This document shows, one piece after another, positions 1-7,478 of a stretch of 11,241 nt of DNA. A program made the position numbers and the translations under genes. This DNA is from Methanobacteriota archaeon (lineage in GTDB: Archaea; Thermoplasmatota; E2; DHVEG-1): positions 1 to 11,241 of the forward strand of contig JAPKYG010000090.1 in NCBI GenBank assembly GCA_026394435.1, written 5' to 3'. The stretch's first letter is position 1. Each line of letters starts with the position of its first letter. The notes beneath the pieces are model-generated. The model did not search any database. It was given only the letters and a program-made list of their open reading frames with translations, and was not told where the DNA came from.

Positions 1-1002
1 GGGATGTATACGATCAGCGCCCGCTCCTTCGATGGCAAAGACTACTCAGAGATACAATCAATCACTGTGACGTTGAATAACCCAACATCTGTCGACTCTG
101 GTGCTCACAAATGGGCGATTTTTATTGCTGCAGCAAACTTCCCTGAAGAAAATGACACGAAACTTGGGAACGGCGGCCTGTATCTTGCGGAGGACATGGC
201 AGCGTATCTCATTAAAAACAGCCAGTATCCAACCTCAAATATCATGATTCTTTTTGATGATGGATGGATCCGCAAAGACAACGGGTATGGGACCAAACAA
301 AAAACATTGCAGGAGCGGCCCCATGAGTACGACATTACCTATGGGAGCGCGACCAAAGCAAACGTCCTTGCCTCCTTACAATACCTTATCAATGAATCAA
401 ATACATACCCTGATAGTGAAGTATTTCTCTGGATTTTCAACCATGGTGCAGGGAACAAAAATCAACCACTTACTGGAGGAAAAATCCTCCAGAGCAGTGA
501 GATATTCCTCTGGGATGACACCGTAACCGATAAAGAACTCGGGGACATCCTTGCTCCACTGGAGTCCAAGAAAGCAGCCATCCTGATTGACGCGTGTTAC
601 GCAGGCGGGTTTGCAGACCGAACCATTCTCAACCTCCGTACTTCGTTGTTCTCCCGATCCGGAATTCCCCACGATGGACGAATTGTTATCTCGGGTACCA
701 GTAAGTTCCGTACTGGGTATGCAAGCACGACCCAGGGACCGATATTCTCTCTATTGTGGTTTGAGGGGCTTTCCAGTGGGAAAGCAGACGGCTACAGACC
801 AGGATTATTTGATCGAGGCGTACCACGAAACCTGAAGATGTTCCAAGATGGGAAAGTATCTGTCGAAGAAGCATTCTACTATGCTCGAACCATGCTTCGC
901 ACCGATGAGAAATACCAGGACTTCAAATCCATGCAACCGCAAATCAACGATGAATATCCGCACCGTGGCGTGCTTCGGAACAGAGGCGAACTCATACTGT
1001 AA
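1..1002 (+). CDS. Secreted clan CD (caspase/legumain-like) cysteine peptidase, 5' partial
   Basis: The frame is open from the left edge. The ATG at base 4 lies inside an Ig-like strand region (ISARSFDGKDYSEI, then SITV), so the true start, and probably a signal peptide, lie upstream. Counting from that ATG, residues 1-26 are the end of an Ig-like domain. A caspase-like fold begins near residue 36 (KWAIFIAAANF, then an acidic LAEDMAAYL helix). The catalytic His is H147 in FNHGAG and the nucleophile is C198 in LIDACYAGG, each following a hydrophobic strand as in clan CD (families C13/C14; C11 and C25 are relatives). After C198 come ISGTSKFRTGYAS and a SVEEAFYYAR helix ending in PQIND, a layout typical of C13/C14-like archaeal peptidases. 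The likely role is extracellular endoproteolysis. The clan assignment is firm; the exact family and substrate specificity are not. The stop lies 37 bp before the next gene. Confidence 0.82.
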   Translation, partial: GMYTISARSFDGKDYSEIQSITVTLNNPTSVDSGAHKWAIFIAAANFPEENDTKLGNGGLYLAEDMAAYLIKNSQYPTSNIMILFDDGWIRKDNGYGTKQKTLQERPHEYDITYGSATKANVLASLQYLINESNTYPDSEVFLWIFNHGAGNKNQPLTGGKILQSSEIFLWDDTVTDKELGDILAPLESKKAAILIDACYAGGFADRTILNLRTSLFSRSGIPHDGRIVISGTSKFRTGYASTTQGPIFSLLWFEGLSSGKADGYRPGLFDRGVPRNLKMFQDGKVSVEEAFYYARTMLRTDEKYQDFKSMQPQINDEYPHRGVLRNRGELIL

Positions 1003-1017
1003 GAACATTAATAAAGC
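1003..1017 (+). promoter_or_regulatory. Putative archaeal promoter for the radical SAM gene
   Basis: GAACATTAATAAAG follows the upstream stop codon directly. The TATA-like TTAATAAA (1008-1015) is centred about 28 bp before the ATG at 1040, the distance expected for a leaderless archaeal transcript, with a purine-rich BRE-like GAACA before it. No Shine-Dalgarno sequence precedes the ATG, which fits. The gene could also be co-transcribed with the peptidase upstream. Confidence 0.45.
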
Positions 1018-1039
1018 CTCAATCATTGAAAACCCTAAA

Positions 1040-2050
1040 ATGAAAAAAGAGGCAACGTTTTGGAAACCAACCAAGAATGATATGGTGCAGTGTGTACTCT
1101 GCCCGCATCATTGCATTATTGCTCCTGAAAAGCGCGGTATTTGTGGTGTTCGGAAAAACGAACACGGAAAACTATTCACCCTTATTTATGGAGCATGTTC
1201 TTCTGTTGCTGATGATCCGATTGAGAAAAAACCACTGTACCATTTTTATCCAGGTTCTCTTGTTCTCTCCTTAGGCTCTGTCGGGTGTACGTTCAGATGT
1301 GACCATTGTCAGAACTATCATATTTCTATGGCGAGCCCCGAGGATATGTCACTACAGGATATTCCTCCTGAAAAAGTCAGTGAAATTGCAAAGGATCATG
1401 GCTGCAGAGGCGTCGCCTGGACGTATAACGAGCCAACCATCTGGTATGAGTACACGTTGGATGCCGCGAAATTGGTAAAGAACGCCGGATTGTATACGGT
1501 CTATGTCACCAACGGGTATATCGAGAAAGAACCACTAGAAGAGATAGCCCCGTATCTCGATGCTATGAATATTGACGTGAAAGCATTCCATGAGCAGTTT
1601 TATAGAACGGTTTGTAAAGCCAGATTAGCACCAGTCCTTCAGACCTGTGAACGTGCGAAAAAACTCGGGATACACCTTGAATTAACCTACCTAGTGATCC
1701 CCGGTTTAAATGATGATGCTCATGAAATCACAGAGTTTTGCCAATGGATTGGAGAAAAACTCGGAACAGATACACCAGTACATTTCTCCCGGTTCCACCC
1801 GGATTACAAGATGACACACGTCCAGGCAACCCCCATCAGCACACTCCTTTCCAGTTACAAAATAGCCAAAGAAGCCGGCCTTCAGTTCGTGTATCTCGGG
1901 AATATTGCGCATGGCAACTACGACAACACCCTCTGTCCCTCCTGTAAAAGCCTTCTGATTGAGCGGTACGGGTTCTCCGCCCAGGTAAAAGGCCTGATAA
2001 AAGGCAAATGCACCAGATGCGGGACCACCATCTCCCTAAAAATGGTTTAA
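1040..2050 (+). CDS. amrS: AmrS-type radical SAM enzyme (AmmeMemoRadiSam system)
   Basis: A 336-residue protein of the AmrS family, radical SAM enzymes usually associated with Memo- and AMMECR1-domain proteins; the reaction is not settled. The N-terminal cysteine region is QCVLCPHHC (C18, C21, C25) followed by GICGVR (C35). The family signature DPIEKKPLYHF starts at residue 59. The radical SAM motif CxxxCxxC is C83, C87, C90 in GCTFRCDHCQN and should bind the 4Fe-4S cluster that cleaves S-adenosylmethionine. A TYNEPTIWYEY segment follows at 128-138. The C-terminus has two CxxC pairs (C299/C302 and C324/C327), probably a zinc-ribbon-like or second metal site. The ATG at 1040 is chosen because MKKEATFWKP starts just where family members start; an open frame back to 848 only overlaps the peptidase gene. 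No Memo or AMMECR1 partner is in the window. Cytoplasmic. A T-rich terminator follows. Confidence 0.9.
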   Translation: MKKEATFWKPTKNDMVQCVLCPHHCIIAPEKRGICGVRKNEHGKLFTLIYGACSSVADDPIEKKPLYHFYPGSLVLSLGSVGCTFRCDHCQNYHISMASPEDMSLQDIPPEKVSEIAKDHGCRGVAWTYNEPTIWYEYTLDAAKLVKNAGLYTVYVTNGYIEKEPLEEIAPYLDAMNIDVKAFHEQFYRTVCKARLAPVLQTCERAKKLGIHLELTYLVIPGLNDDAHEITEFCQWIGEKLGTDTPVHFSRFHPDYKMTHVQATPISTLLSSYKIAKEAGLQFVYLGNIAHGNYDNTLCPSCKSLLIERYGFSAQVKGLIKGKCTRCGTTISLKMV

Positions 2051-2054
2051 TTCG

Positions 2055-2070
2055 TCTCTTTTTTTCCTTC
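2055..2070 (+). terminator. T-rich terminator after amrS
   Basis: A pyrimidine-only stretch with seven consecutive T (2059-2065) followed by CCTTC begins four bases after the amrS stop. Archaeal RNA polymerase terminates on T tracts without needing a hairpin. A very similar T7-CCTT tract follows the M28 gene at 6036-6046. Confidence 0.6.
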
Positions 2071-2088
2071 TGTTGAATTAAAACCAGT

Positions 2089-2103
2089 TGAAATATATAA
2101 ATT
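2089..2103 (+). promoter_or_regulatory. Putative promoter of the membrane-anchored protein
   Basis: TTGAAATATATAAATT gives a TATA box (ATATATAA) with a purine-rich BRE-like GAAA before it. Initiation about 25 bp downstream would leave a 5' leader of roughly 65 nt, consistent with this gene having a Shine-Dalgarno sequence. Other AT-rich candidates near 2110-2117 and 2131-2138 would give shorter leaders, so the exact box is uncertain. Confidence 0.4.
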
Positions 2104-2177
2104 AAGGAAAAATTTAATAAAGGTGGAAGCATATTTATCATTATAGTACAATAACAATAAACTAAGAATAATTGTAC

Positions 2178-2183
2178 AGGTGA
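2178..2183 (+). promoter_or_regulatory. Ribosome binding site fixing the start at 2188
   Basis: AGGTGA lies four bases upstream of the ATG at 2188 and is complementary to the anti-Shine-Dalgarno region of archaeal 16S rRNA. It supports this start and marks the gene as one with a leader, unlike the leaderless-looking genes nearby. Confidence 0.55.
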
Positions 2184-2187
2184 CTCT

Positions 2188-2955
2188 ATGATATCCTTAA
2201 AAAAGAACGATAAAATCATCGTCATTGTCGCTGTTGTAATCCTTGTTATTGCGGGTGTTGGCATTGCGATGTACCAATCACCAAAGACCTCAAATGTCCC
2301 CCCTTCAACAATAACGAGTGAAAAAAACTATGATGTCACCTGGGCAATACGAAACGGCACTCTGACTACAATTTCTGAGTTCGCAGAAAAGAAATCCCCC
2401 TATCAAGGAACAGTCATGATTCCAGAAGGAAACGTGAAGAGCATCACGTTTAACCTCAGCTGGACCGATGATCATATGACATTCATGAAACGAATGGGAT
2501 TAGACAGCTTGACCTTAGATGTAACCACGCCAGATGGCCGTACTTTTTCAGACACAAGCACAAGTGCAGCAATCACCGGAGAAGGAACCATAACTTACAC
2601 GGTCTCAACTGGTATTATTCCCCCTGTTACACCAATTAAAGCAAACAATGAGAAAGAAGCACAAGGAAAACTCAAAGGCACTGCATATTACGATGAGTCC
2701 TGGGCTAATAAGAACATTAACATCAATGTCAGTGTGCAAATCGGTGAACTCCGTATCATGAAAAAACTCCGTGACAAAGGAAATGACTTTGATTTAAAAA
2801 TAACCTATCAATACTACGACGGAGCCCTAAAAGAGGATACAACCAAAAACACTGGAGGAGGCTCCAACACACCACCAAATGACCCTTGGGCTGAGCAAGA
2901 AAAACCACCTTACATATCAATGATTATCAATACCGGCTGCGGCAGATACGTTTAA
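2188..2955 (+). CDS. Membrane-anchored extracytoplasmic protein of unknown function
   Basis: A 255-residue protein whose function I do not recognise. Residues 1-9 are short and lysine-containing (MISLKKNDK), and residues 10-29 form one strongly hydrophobic segment, so it is probably an N-terminally anchored protein with an external domain. Residues 36-48 are a Pro/Ser/Thr-rich linker. The remainder is beta-rich: VKSITFNLSWTDD (83-95), then LTLDVTTPDGRTFSD (108-122), GEGTITYTVS (131-140) and ININVSVQIGE (177-187). This alternation of hydrophobic strands with a TPDG turn resembles a jelly-roll or P-domain-like sandwich (inference). The C-terminus is a low-complexity GGGSNTPPNDPW tail ending in NTGCGRYV with a single cysteine. 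The gene has its own promoter and Shine-Dalgarno sequence and ends 6 bp from the convergent pelA stop. The coding call is firm; the role is unknown. Confidence 0.8.
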   Translation: MISLKKNDKIIVIVAVVILVIAGVGIAMYQSPKTSNVPPSTITSEKNYDVTWAIRNGTLTTISEFAEKKSPYQGTVMIPEGNVKSITFNLSWTDDHMTFMKRMGLDSLTLDVTTPDGRTFSDTSTSAAITGEGTITYTVSTGIIPPVTPIKANNEKEAQGKLKGTAYYDESWANKNININVSVQIGELRIMKKLRDKGNDFDLKITYQYYDGALKEDTTKNTGGGSNTPPNDPWAEQEKPPYISMIINTGCGRYV

Positions 2956-2961
2956 AATGTA

Positions 2962-4008
2962 TTAATATTTGAAACGGAGCAGTGCTGCGACTCCTCCGAT
3001 TCCTTCAAATTTTTTTCCAGCCTCATGTATGGTATTAATGATAATAAAATCGCTATGTGTTTTTCTCGCGAGTTCTAATAAGTGTTCCCCGTTTTTGCTT
3101 CGTACCATCACATCTGAAATAAGCAGTTTTTCTGCAGCACCCCGTGACAATGCATCTTCCACTTCGTTCGTCCCGTAGGTGACCCGCCCGTCTTTTTTGA
3201 TTTCCTCAAAGAGCTTTTCAATTGCCTGTGTCTCTTTCGACACCCGGTTTTCTTTTGTGATTTGTTCAACAATCCCGACCTTGAGTGCTTCATGGACACC
3301 ATTCATGCCTGAGTTTGCGGTCGCATGCGTAAGACAGTTCTCAAACAGTGCAGGTTCCTTTTCCTTTCCCGCTCTCATCAAATGCTCCCGTGTAAACCCA
3401 GGACCAATTACTACAAGCGGGGAATCAGGTTTTTTTACGGTTTTTATTACAGAAAGAATTTCACCGTAATACTCCTGCGTCGTCTCTTTACTTTCATACA
3501 TCTTCCCGGATCGATGCGCGTCAATCTCAGCAACAAGTTGTACCCCGCTCTGAAACAACATAGCCACTGTTGCAGCATCATCATCAAGGCACACAAACAC
3601 CAGCATCGACTGCGTCCGTTGCAACACTGCCTCATCAATCCGCTGGAGCTGATGACCTTGCCATTGTTCTTTTATAATCGAAAGAGGTTGCATCTCCTCC
3701 GCATCAACATTAAACGTGTGATATGAACCAAGGTCCTGCGGGCCTTCCTCAATTACGCCTTGCACGCGAAGCCTGTTTGAGAACTCATGAAACGTGACTT
3801 TTTCAACCCGGATCCCGAGTTTCATTTTTTTCTTCTCTGCCTTTTTAGCCCGAATCTTATCCGCTTTTTCATCCTCAGAGGTCCGAAACGTTACAGCACG
3901 AACAAGATCCCCCTCCTGTATGATGTTATATAAATGCCAGATATCATCAAGGTTCTCAGGCACAAGCTTGATTTCGCCACTCTTCGGGTCTTTAAAGATA
4001 ACCTTCAC
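2962..4008 (-). CDS. pelA: Pelota/Dom34, mRNA surveillance and ribosome rescue factor
   Basis: A 348-residue archaeal pelota, the eRF1-like protein that enters the A site of stalled ribosomes with an aEF1A-type GTPase and, with ABCE1, splits the subunits. Three domains can be read in order. Residues 1-130 are the Sm-like N-terminal domain (LVPENLDDIWHLYNII, then LGIRVEKVTFH). Residues 132-255 are the central eRF1_2-like domain (AATVAMLFQSG, VVIGPGFTREH, GVHEAL). Residues 258-348 are the eRF1_3-like domain (VTYGTNEVEDALSRGA, then FEGIGGVAALLRF). No GGQ motif is present, as expected for pelota, which does not hydrolyse peptidyl-tRNA. Length is typical of the family. The start is GTG (4006-4008), supported by a strong Shine-Dalgarno sequence that overlaps the rqcH stop; the genes are 10 bp apart, so an operon with translational coupling is likely. 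Confidence 0.95.
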   Translation of the reverse strand: MKVIFKDPKSGEIKLVPENLDDIWHLYNIIQEGDLVRAVTFRTSEDEKADKIRAKKAEKKKMKLGIRVEKVTFHEFSNRLRVQGVIEEGPQDLGSYHTFNVDAEEMQPLSIIKEQWQGHQLQRIDEAVLQRTQSMLVFVCLDDDAATVAMLFQSGVQLVAEIDAHRSGKMYESKETTQEYYGEILSVIKTVKKPDSPLVVIGPGFTREHLMRAGKEKEPALFENCLTHATANSGMNGVHEALKVGIVEQITKENRVSKETQAIEKLFEEIKKDGRVTYGTNEVEDALSRGAAEKLLISDVMVRSKNGEHLLELARKTHSDFIIINTIHEAGKKFEGIGGVAALLRFKY

Positions 4009-4012
4009 AGCC

Positions 4013-4020
4013 GATCACCT
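4013..4020 (-). promoter_or_regulatory. pelA ribosome binding site overlapping the rqcH stop codon
   Basis: Read on the minus strand, the rqcH stop TAG (4021-4019) runs into AGGTGATC, an 8-base match to the complement of the archaeal 16S rRNA 3' end, four bases before the GTG start. A ribosome terminating on rqcH sits on this site, which is the classic geometry for translational coupling. It also decides the GTG start. Confidence 0.75.
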
Positions 4021-5989
4021 ATTTTAGTTCAAATCCTATGTTTTTCACTATGGTAAAATCCCCCGGTGGAAGCACCTTTTCTACAACATCAGTTGAGACG
4101 TCGAAGGCTTTCGCAAGTTTCTGTGCAATCGCGCTTTTTTTCGTCACACCAGGAACAAGGATAGCATAACCCTTTATTGCACGTGCAGCAACTGCTGCCA
4201 CAGGACCCCCCATGAGCTTTTCCACGTTTCCAACAGGAACAAGACCAACAGCAACCTCGAGTTTGCACCGAAAATAATTGCGCTTCCCTCGAATCATAAA
4301 AGCACCTTTTGGTACATACTCCCCGCTCTCTGGCGTCTTACTCACCTGTTCCGGCAATACCCAATACGCGGAGGCTTCACCAAACTGGTTCCATGCTCGT
4401 GAATACGATGCAGCAAAAAGACATGCTTCCTCAAGTGTTTTCTCAGAAATAGGGAGCTTCTCATCGTTCATCCCTCTACTTTTGATAACACAGCTGGGCG
4501 CACCATGGATATCAGCATGCGCATACCGATCACCATCTGAAAGATATTTCTTCACCACTAAATCGTTACTTGAAGCGTCTCTTCCCGCAACCACCAGGTT
4601 TCCCTCTGTTGAGATAAACCAGCGGAACCTTTCGAACCACCATTGTTTCTCATGTTTGACTTCTTTTTTCTCCTCGACAACGTCTGTTTCCTTCAGTGTC
4701 TCCAGTTCATGTTTTGTTTGAACGACCGCTTCTTCCGCTCCTTTCAATTTCTCCTGAAGCTTTTTACCCTCCCCGTACATCTGCGCTGCGTTTTCAGAAA
4801 CGCTTTTACGGAAATCCAGTGCGACTTCAACGCTGTTTCCTTTCCCATCAGTAAGAAATACAATCAGTTCGTTGGCGGTTGGATCAAACTGTTTCACCAA
4901 AGGATTCTGACGGATTTTGCTTATTCCGTCCTCTTTTTCTTTTTGTCTCAGTAGCACCGTAATTTCTTGTAGAACTTTCTCACATGTCTGATAATTCAAA
5001 TAAATAAGGTCTGCTTCGAGTTTCTTCTTTACAATACTTTTCTTGAAACCCTCAATCAATTCCTGCTGTTGCACTTGCTGACGCTGTAACTTCTCAGTGT
5101 TCTTTCGATGTTTTTCTTCCTGTGGTTTTATAACTTTTCGAACGTGAATAAACGGTTCAAGGCCTTTAGAGAAACTCACGGTTGGCTCAAATTTCATGCC
5201 GGTATAACTCAGAAAGGGTACAGGCAGGATATCAATGATGGTGCCATCCTTCTTCACAAGCACCGGTTGAATTTTTCTTTCTTGAAACATTGTTAAGAAC
5301 TTCCGCAGTTCATCATATATTTTTTTAATAGACATTTCATTTACGTCTGATACTTTTGTATTTTTATCAAGGCCAGCACGAACACAGATTTCCTCTGCAT
5401 ACATCCCGCTCAGATTCATCGAAGTTGCAAGCGTTCGAACAAGATCCTTTGAACTCTTTGTAAGTAACTCTTTAAATTTCTCTTCAGTTAAACGAAACGG
5501 GTTCGTCTGCGATGGCGGCGGCAGATACATCTCACCACTTTTAATCAAACGGGAAGCCCATTCCTGCTTGATAAGCGGACGGATGATTCTCCCCTCGGGA
5601 TTAAGAAGAATAACATTCCCCTTGGAAAACAACTCACACACTAGCGTATAGTCCCCTTCTTTTCTTCCGATCTTAATCTTTATGATGCGATCGAATTCAT
5701 GCTGTGTAATCTCACTGATCTTCCCATTGAGCAGATATTTCCGCAGTGTCATCGCAAACAGCGATGGTTTCTCGGGGGCTTCAAAAGGTTTCTGGGTGAG
5801 GCAGAGGAGTTCTCCGTTTCTTATGAAAATTGATACTTTTTGATTCGCTGTTTTTTGTTGAACTCTCAGCAGGATCTCGTCGCGAGAGAGTTGATAGATT
5901 TTTTCTACATAACATCCAATCAGGTCTTGAAGTTCTAAGACAATGGCATAGATGTCAAATGATGCAAGTCCTCGTTCCATAATTCGCAT
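4019..5989 (-). CDS. rqcH: RqcH/NEMF family ribosome quality control protein (NFACT domains)
   Basis: A 656-residue Rqc2/NEMF/RqcH homologue (older annotations: fibronectin-binding-like, DUF814). The family binds the large subunit carrying a stuck peptidyl-tRNA and, in characterised members, recruits tRNA to add C-terminal tails. Residues 1-230 are NFACT-N, starting with GLASFDIYAIVLEL. D100-R101 in EFDRIIKI matches the conserved Asp-Arg pair needed for tailing in bacterial RqcH. Residues about 286-350 and 398-445 are charged, heptad-like helices of the coiled-coil arm. Residues 450-565 are NFACT-R (WWFERFRWFIS, AGRDASSNDLVVKKYL, HADIHGAPS). The end (591-656, with VPGVTKKSAIAQKLA and PPGDF) is the short archaeal-type C-terminus. 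The start could be the ATG at 5989 or the one three codons later; neither has a Shine-Dalgarno sequence. A T7 terminator separates the gene from M28 upstream. Confidence 0.95.
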   Translation of the reverse strand: MRIMERGLASFDIYAIVLELQDLIGCYVEKIYQLSRDEILLRVQQKTANQKVSIFIRNGELLCLTQKPFEAPEKPSLFAMTLRKYLLNGKISEITQHEFDRIIKIKIGRKEGDYTLVCELFSKGNVILLNPEGRIIRPLIKQEWASRLIKSGEMYLPPPSQTNPFRLTEEKFKELLTKSSKDLVRTLATSMNLSGMYAEEICVRAGLDKNTKVSDVNEMSIKKIYDELRKFLTMFQERKIQPVLVKKDGTIIDILPVPFLSYTGMKFEPTVSFSKGLEPFIHVRKVIKPQEEKHRKNTEKLQRQQVQQQELIEGFKKSIVKKKLEADLIYLNYQTCEKVLQEITVLLRQKEKEDGISKIRQNPLVKQFDPTANELIVFLTDGKGNSVEVALDFRKSVSENAAQMYGEGKKLQEKLKGAEEAVVQTKHELETLKETDVVEEKKEVKHEKQWWFERFRWFISTEGNLVVAGRDASSNDLVVKKYLSDGDRYAHADIHGAPSCVIKSRGMNDEKLPISEKTLEEACLFAASYSRAWNQFGEASAYWVLPEQVSKTPESGEYVPKGAFMIRGKRNYFRCKLEVAVGLVPVGNVEKLMGGPVAAVAARAIKGYAILVPGVTKKSAIAQKLAKAFDVSTDVVEKVLPPGDFTIVKNIGFELK

Positions 5990-6035
5990 AACATTATCTA
6001 TTTCAATGTTAAAAAAGAATAGGATTGAATTTCAA

Positions 6036-6046
6036 GGAAAAAAACA
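6036..6046 (-). terminator. T7 terminator after the M28 peptidase gene
   Basis: On the minus strand, CTGTTTTTTTCCTTG contains seven T (6044-6038) about 35 bp beyond the M28 stop and before rqcH. The T7-CCTT string matches the tract after amrS. It suggests rqcH-pelA is transcribed separately; a weak TATA-like TTTTTTAA (about 6017-6009) follows just upstream of rqcH. Confidence 0.5.
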
Positions 6047-6079
6047 GAGGTCGAGAGACTTTATTTTTACTTTATTTGA

Positions 6080-7405
6080 TTATCCGATCTTTTTAAAAAC
6101 ATTGATAAAACGTATCTCTCTCCAATCCGTTGAATTTCTACCAAGTTGATCGTTGACGATAACGGTAATCTGGTGTTTTCCTAGTGAGAATTTGTTGAAC
6201 TGCCATTTAAACGGTGCCTCGGTATCGGTAAAGACCAATTTTCCGTCATAGTAAAACTCCGCGCGTTCAATAGGGATAGTTGCATAGTCGACTTCTGCCC
6301 AGACCCAGATATCATTGATGACGGTCGTCTTGAACTCACCGATCTCGCGCTTTTTCATTCCATCTTTATAGAGAAATCCGACGCGTGGTGAGGTAATACG
6401 CACTTGTGGGGGTGTTTCCGTAAGATCAGCAAGATAGGCGAGTGTTCCTGCGATCATTCGTGTGGTGTTGACCAAGTAACTAAGGTTCACGTTGCTGAGG
6501 TTGTCCCGTGCTGAATGGAAATTTGGGTCATGGTCTCCTTCCCAGCAGCAGACTGACTCCCAGCCATATTCGAGAAACGGTGCGAAATCACTCCCGGACA
6601 TTTTGTGTCCTACTCTGGTGATAGCGCCGCGATTTACGGTGAGTCCAATCGTGTAATCATTGTTGATAGTCTGGAAGATATCAGCGACCCAGCCAGCATC
6701 CTCGGTTGCGGTGACGGTCATCTTTCGACTCCCTTCATCATGGCCGATCATATCCGCGTTAATTTCAACAAGAATGCTGTCAGCCTGCTCGTTCGCTTCT
6801 TTTGTGTAGGCGCGACTGCCAGCAAGTCCGATTTCTTCGCCAGCGAACGTCACAAATTTAACCGTACGTTTAAAATCAAAATGGCTCAGTGCATAGGCTG
6901 CGACAAGCACGGCGACGGTACCTGATCCGTCATCGTTTGCCCCTGGTCCTTTTGCAACTGAATCATAGTGGGCATTAAAGATTATAGCTGAATTATCAGT
7001 GATATTTGTTCCCGGTAATGTTCCTTCGATGTTTTGGCCATTGTAGATGTGGTGATAGTAATTGTTCCCCCATGATGTCCAGTTTTGGTATCGTGTTTTC
7101 AGCCCCATATCTTGGAATTCTTGATGAATGTATTGGGCAGCTTTTTCACATCCGTAGGTTCCGTCCATCCGTGGTCCGAACCCTACGAGTGTTTTGAGGT
7201 ATTCTAAGATAAGGTTTTGGTCGATCATTGAAAGAATCTCATTGATTTTTTGGTCATCGATGGTATTTGTTTGTTGGTTCTTAAGGAGAGGTATTGTTGA
7301 ATCTTTCGTTTGTGAAAACGAGATAGATGATGCTGAGGCGCTGAGGGATATAACGATTAAAAGAACGATTGCTTTATATAAGGTACTGACCGATGATTTC
7401 TTCAT
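6080..7405 (-). CDS. Secreted M28 family zinc aminopeptidase with C-terminal Ig-like domain
   Basis: A 441-residue exported metallopeptidase, counted from the chosen ATG. Residues 1-27 are a signal peptide (MKKSSVSTLYK, then a hydrophobic AIVLLIVISL core and a Ser/Ala-rich cleavage region). The M28 catalytic domain spans about 55-330 and shows all five zinc ligands of the family: H146 (FNAHYDS), D158 (GANDDGSG, bridging), E191 with general base E190 (FAGEEIGL), D218 (NADMIGHD) and H297 (FHSARDN). M28 enzymes remove amino-terminal residues from peptides using two zinc ions. Residues 334-437 form an Ig-like domain (VRITSPRVGFLY, then FYYDGKLVF and GKHQITVIV) related to the end of the second M28 protein in this window. 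I prefer the ATG at 7403-7405 because it gives a basic signal-peptide start and better spacing from the TATA box; an in-frame ATG at 7420 would add MYEEI. Probably supplies amino acids from external protein. Confidence 0.9.
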   Translation of the reverse strand: MKKSSVSTLYKAIVLLIVISLSASASSISFSQTKDSTIPLLKNQQTNTIDDQKINEILSMIDQNLILEYLKTLVGFGPRMDGTYGCEKAAQYIHQEFQDMGLKTRYQNWTSWGNNYYHHIYNGQNIEGTLPGTNITDNSAIIFNAHYDSVAKGPGANDDGSGTVAVLVAAYALSHFDFKRTVKFVTFAGEEIGLAGSRAYTKEANEQADSILVEINADMIGHDEGSRKMTVTATEDAGWVADIFQTINNDYTIGLTVNRGAITRVGHKMSGSDFAPFLEYGWESVCCWEGDHDPNFHSARDNLSNVNLSYLVNTTRMIAGTLAYLADLTETPPQVRITSPRVGFLYKDGMKKREIGEFKTTVINDIWVWAEVDYATIPIERAEFYYDGKLVFTDTEAPFKWQFNKFSLGKHQITVIVNDQLGRNSTDWREIRFINVFKKIG

Positions 7406-7428
7406 AATTTCTTCGTACATTATAGAAC

Positions 7429-7446
7429 TATTAATATTATATAGTT
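7429..7446 (-). promoter_or_regulatory. Putative promoter of the M28 peptidase gene
   Basis: Read on the minus strand, CAAAACTATATAATATTAATA contains a clear TATA box (TATATAAT, about 7443-7436). It is centred about 20 bp before the ATG at 7420 and about 35 bp before the one at 7405. Archaeal initiation about 25 bp downstream would fall close to 7415, favouring the downstream ATG with a very short leader. Confidence 0.5.
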
Positions 7447-7459
7447 TTGCTAATAGAAA

Positions 7460-7470
7460 TTAAAAAAGAA
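7460..7470 (-). terminator. T6 terminator after the receiver-domain gene
   Basis: On the minus strand, CTTCTTTTTTAATTTC contains six T (7467-7462) 11 bp beyond the stop of the receiver gene and before the M28 TATA box, which suggests the two genes are separate transcription units. Confidence 0.45.
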
Positions 7471-7478
7471 GTGGTATA

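Noticed and set aside
848..1039. Longer start for the radical SAM gene at 848
   Set aside because: The extra 64 codons overlap the peptidase gene and do not resemble the family; homologues start close to the ATG at 1040.
4278..4954. Plus-strand open frames opposite rqcH
   Set aside because: Antisense shadows of a well-conserved gene; Ser/Phe-rich composition typical of reverse-complemented coding sequence.
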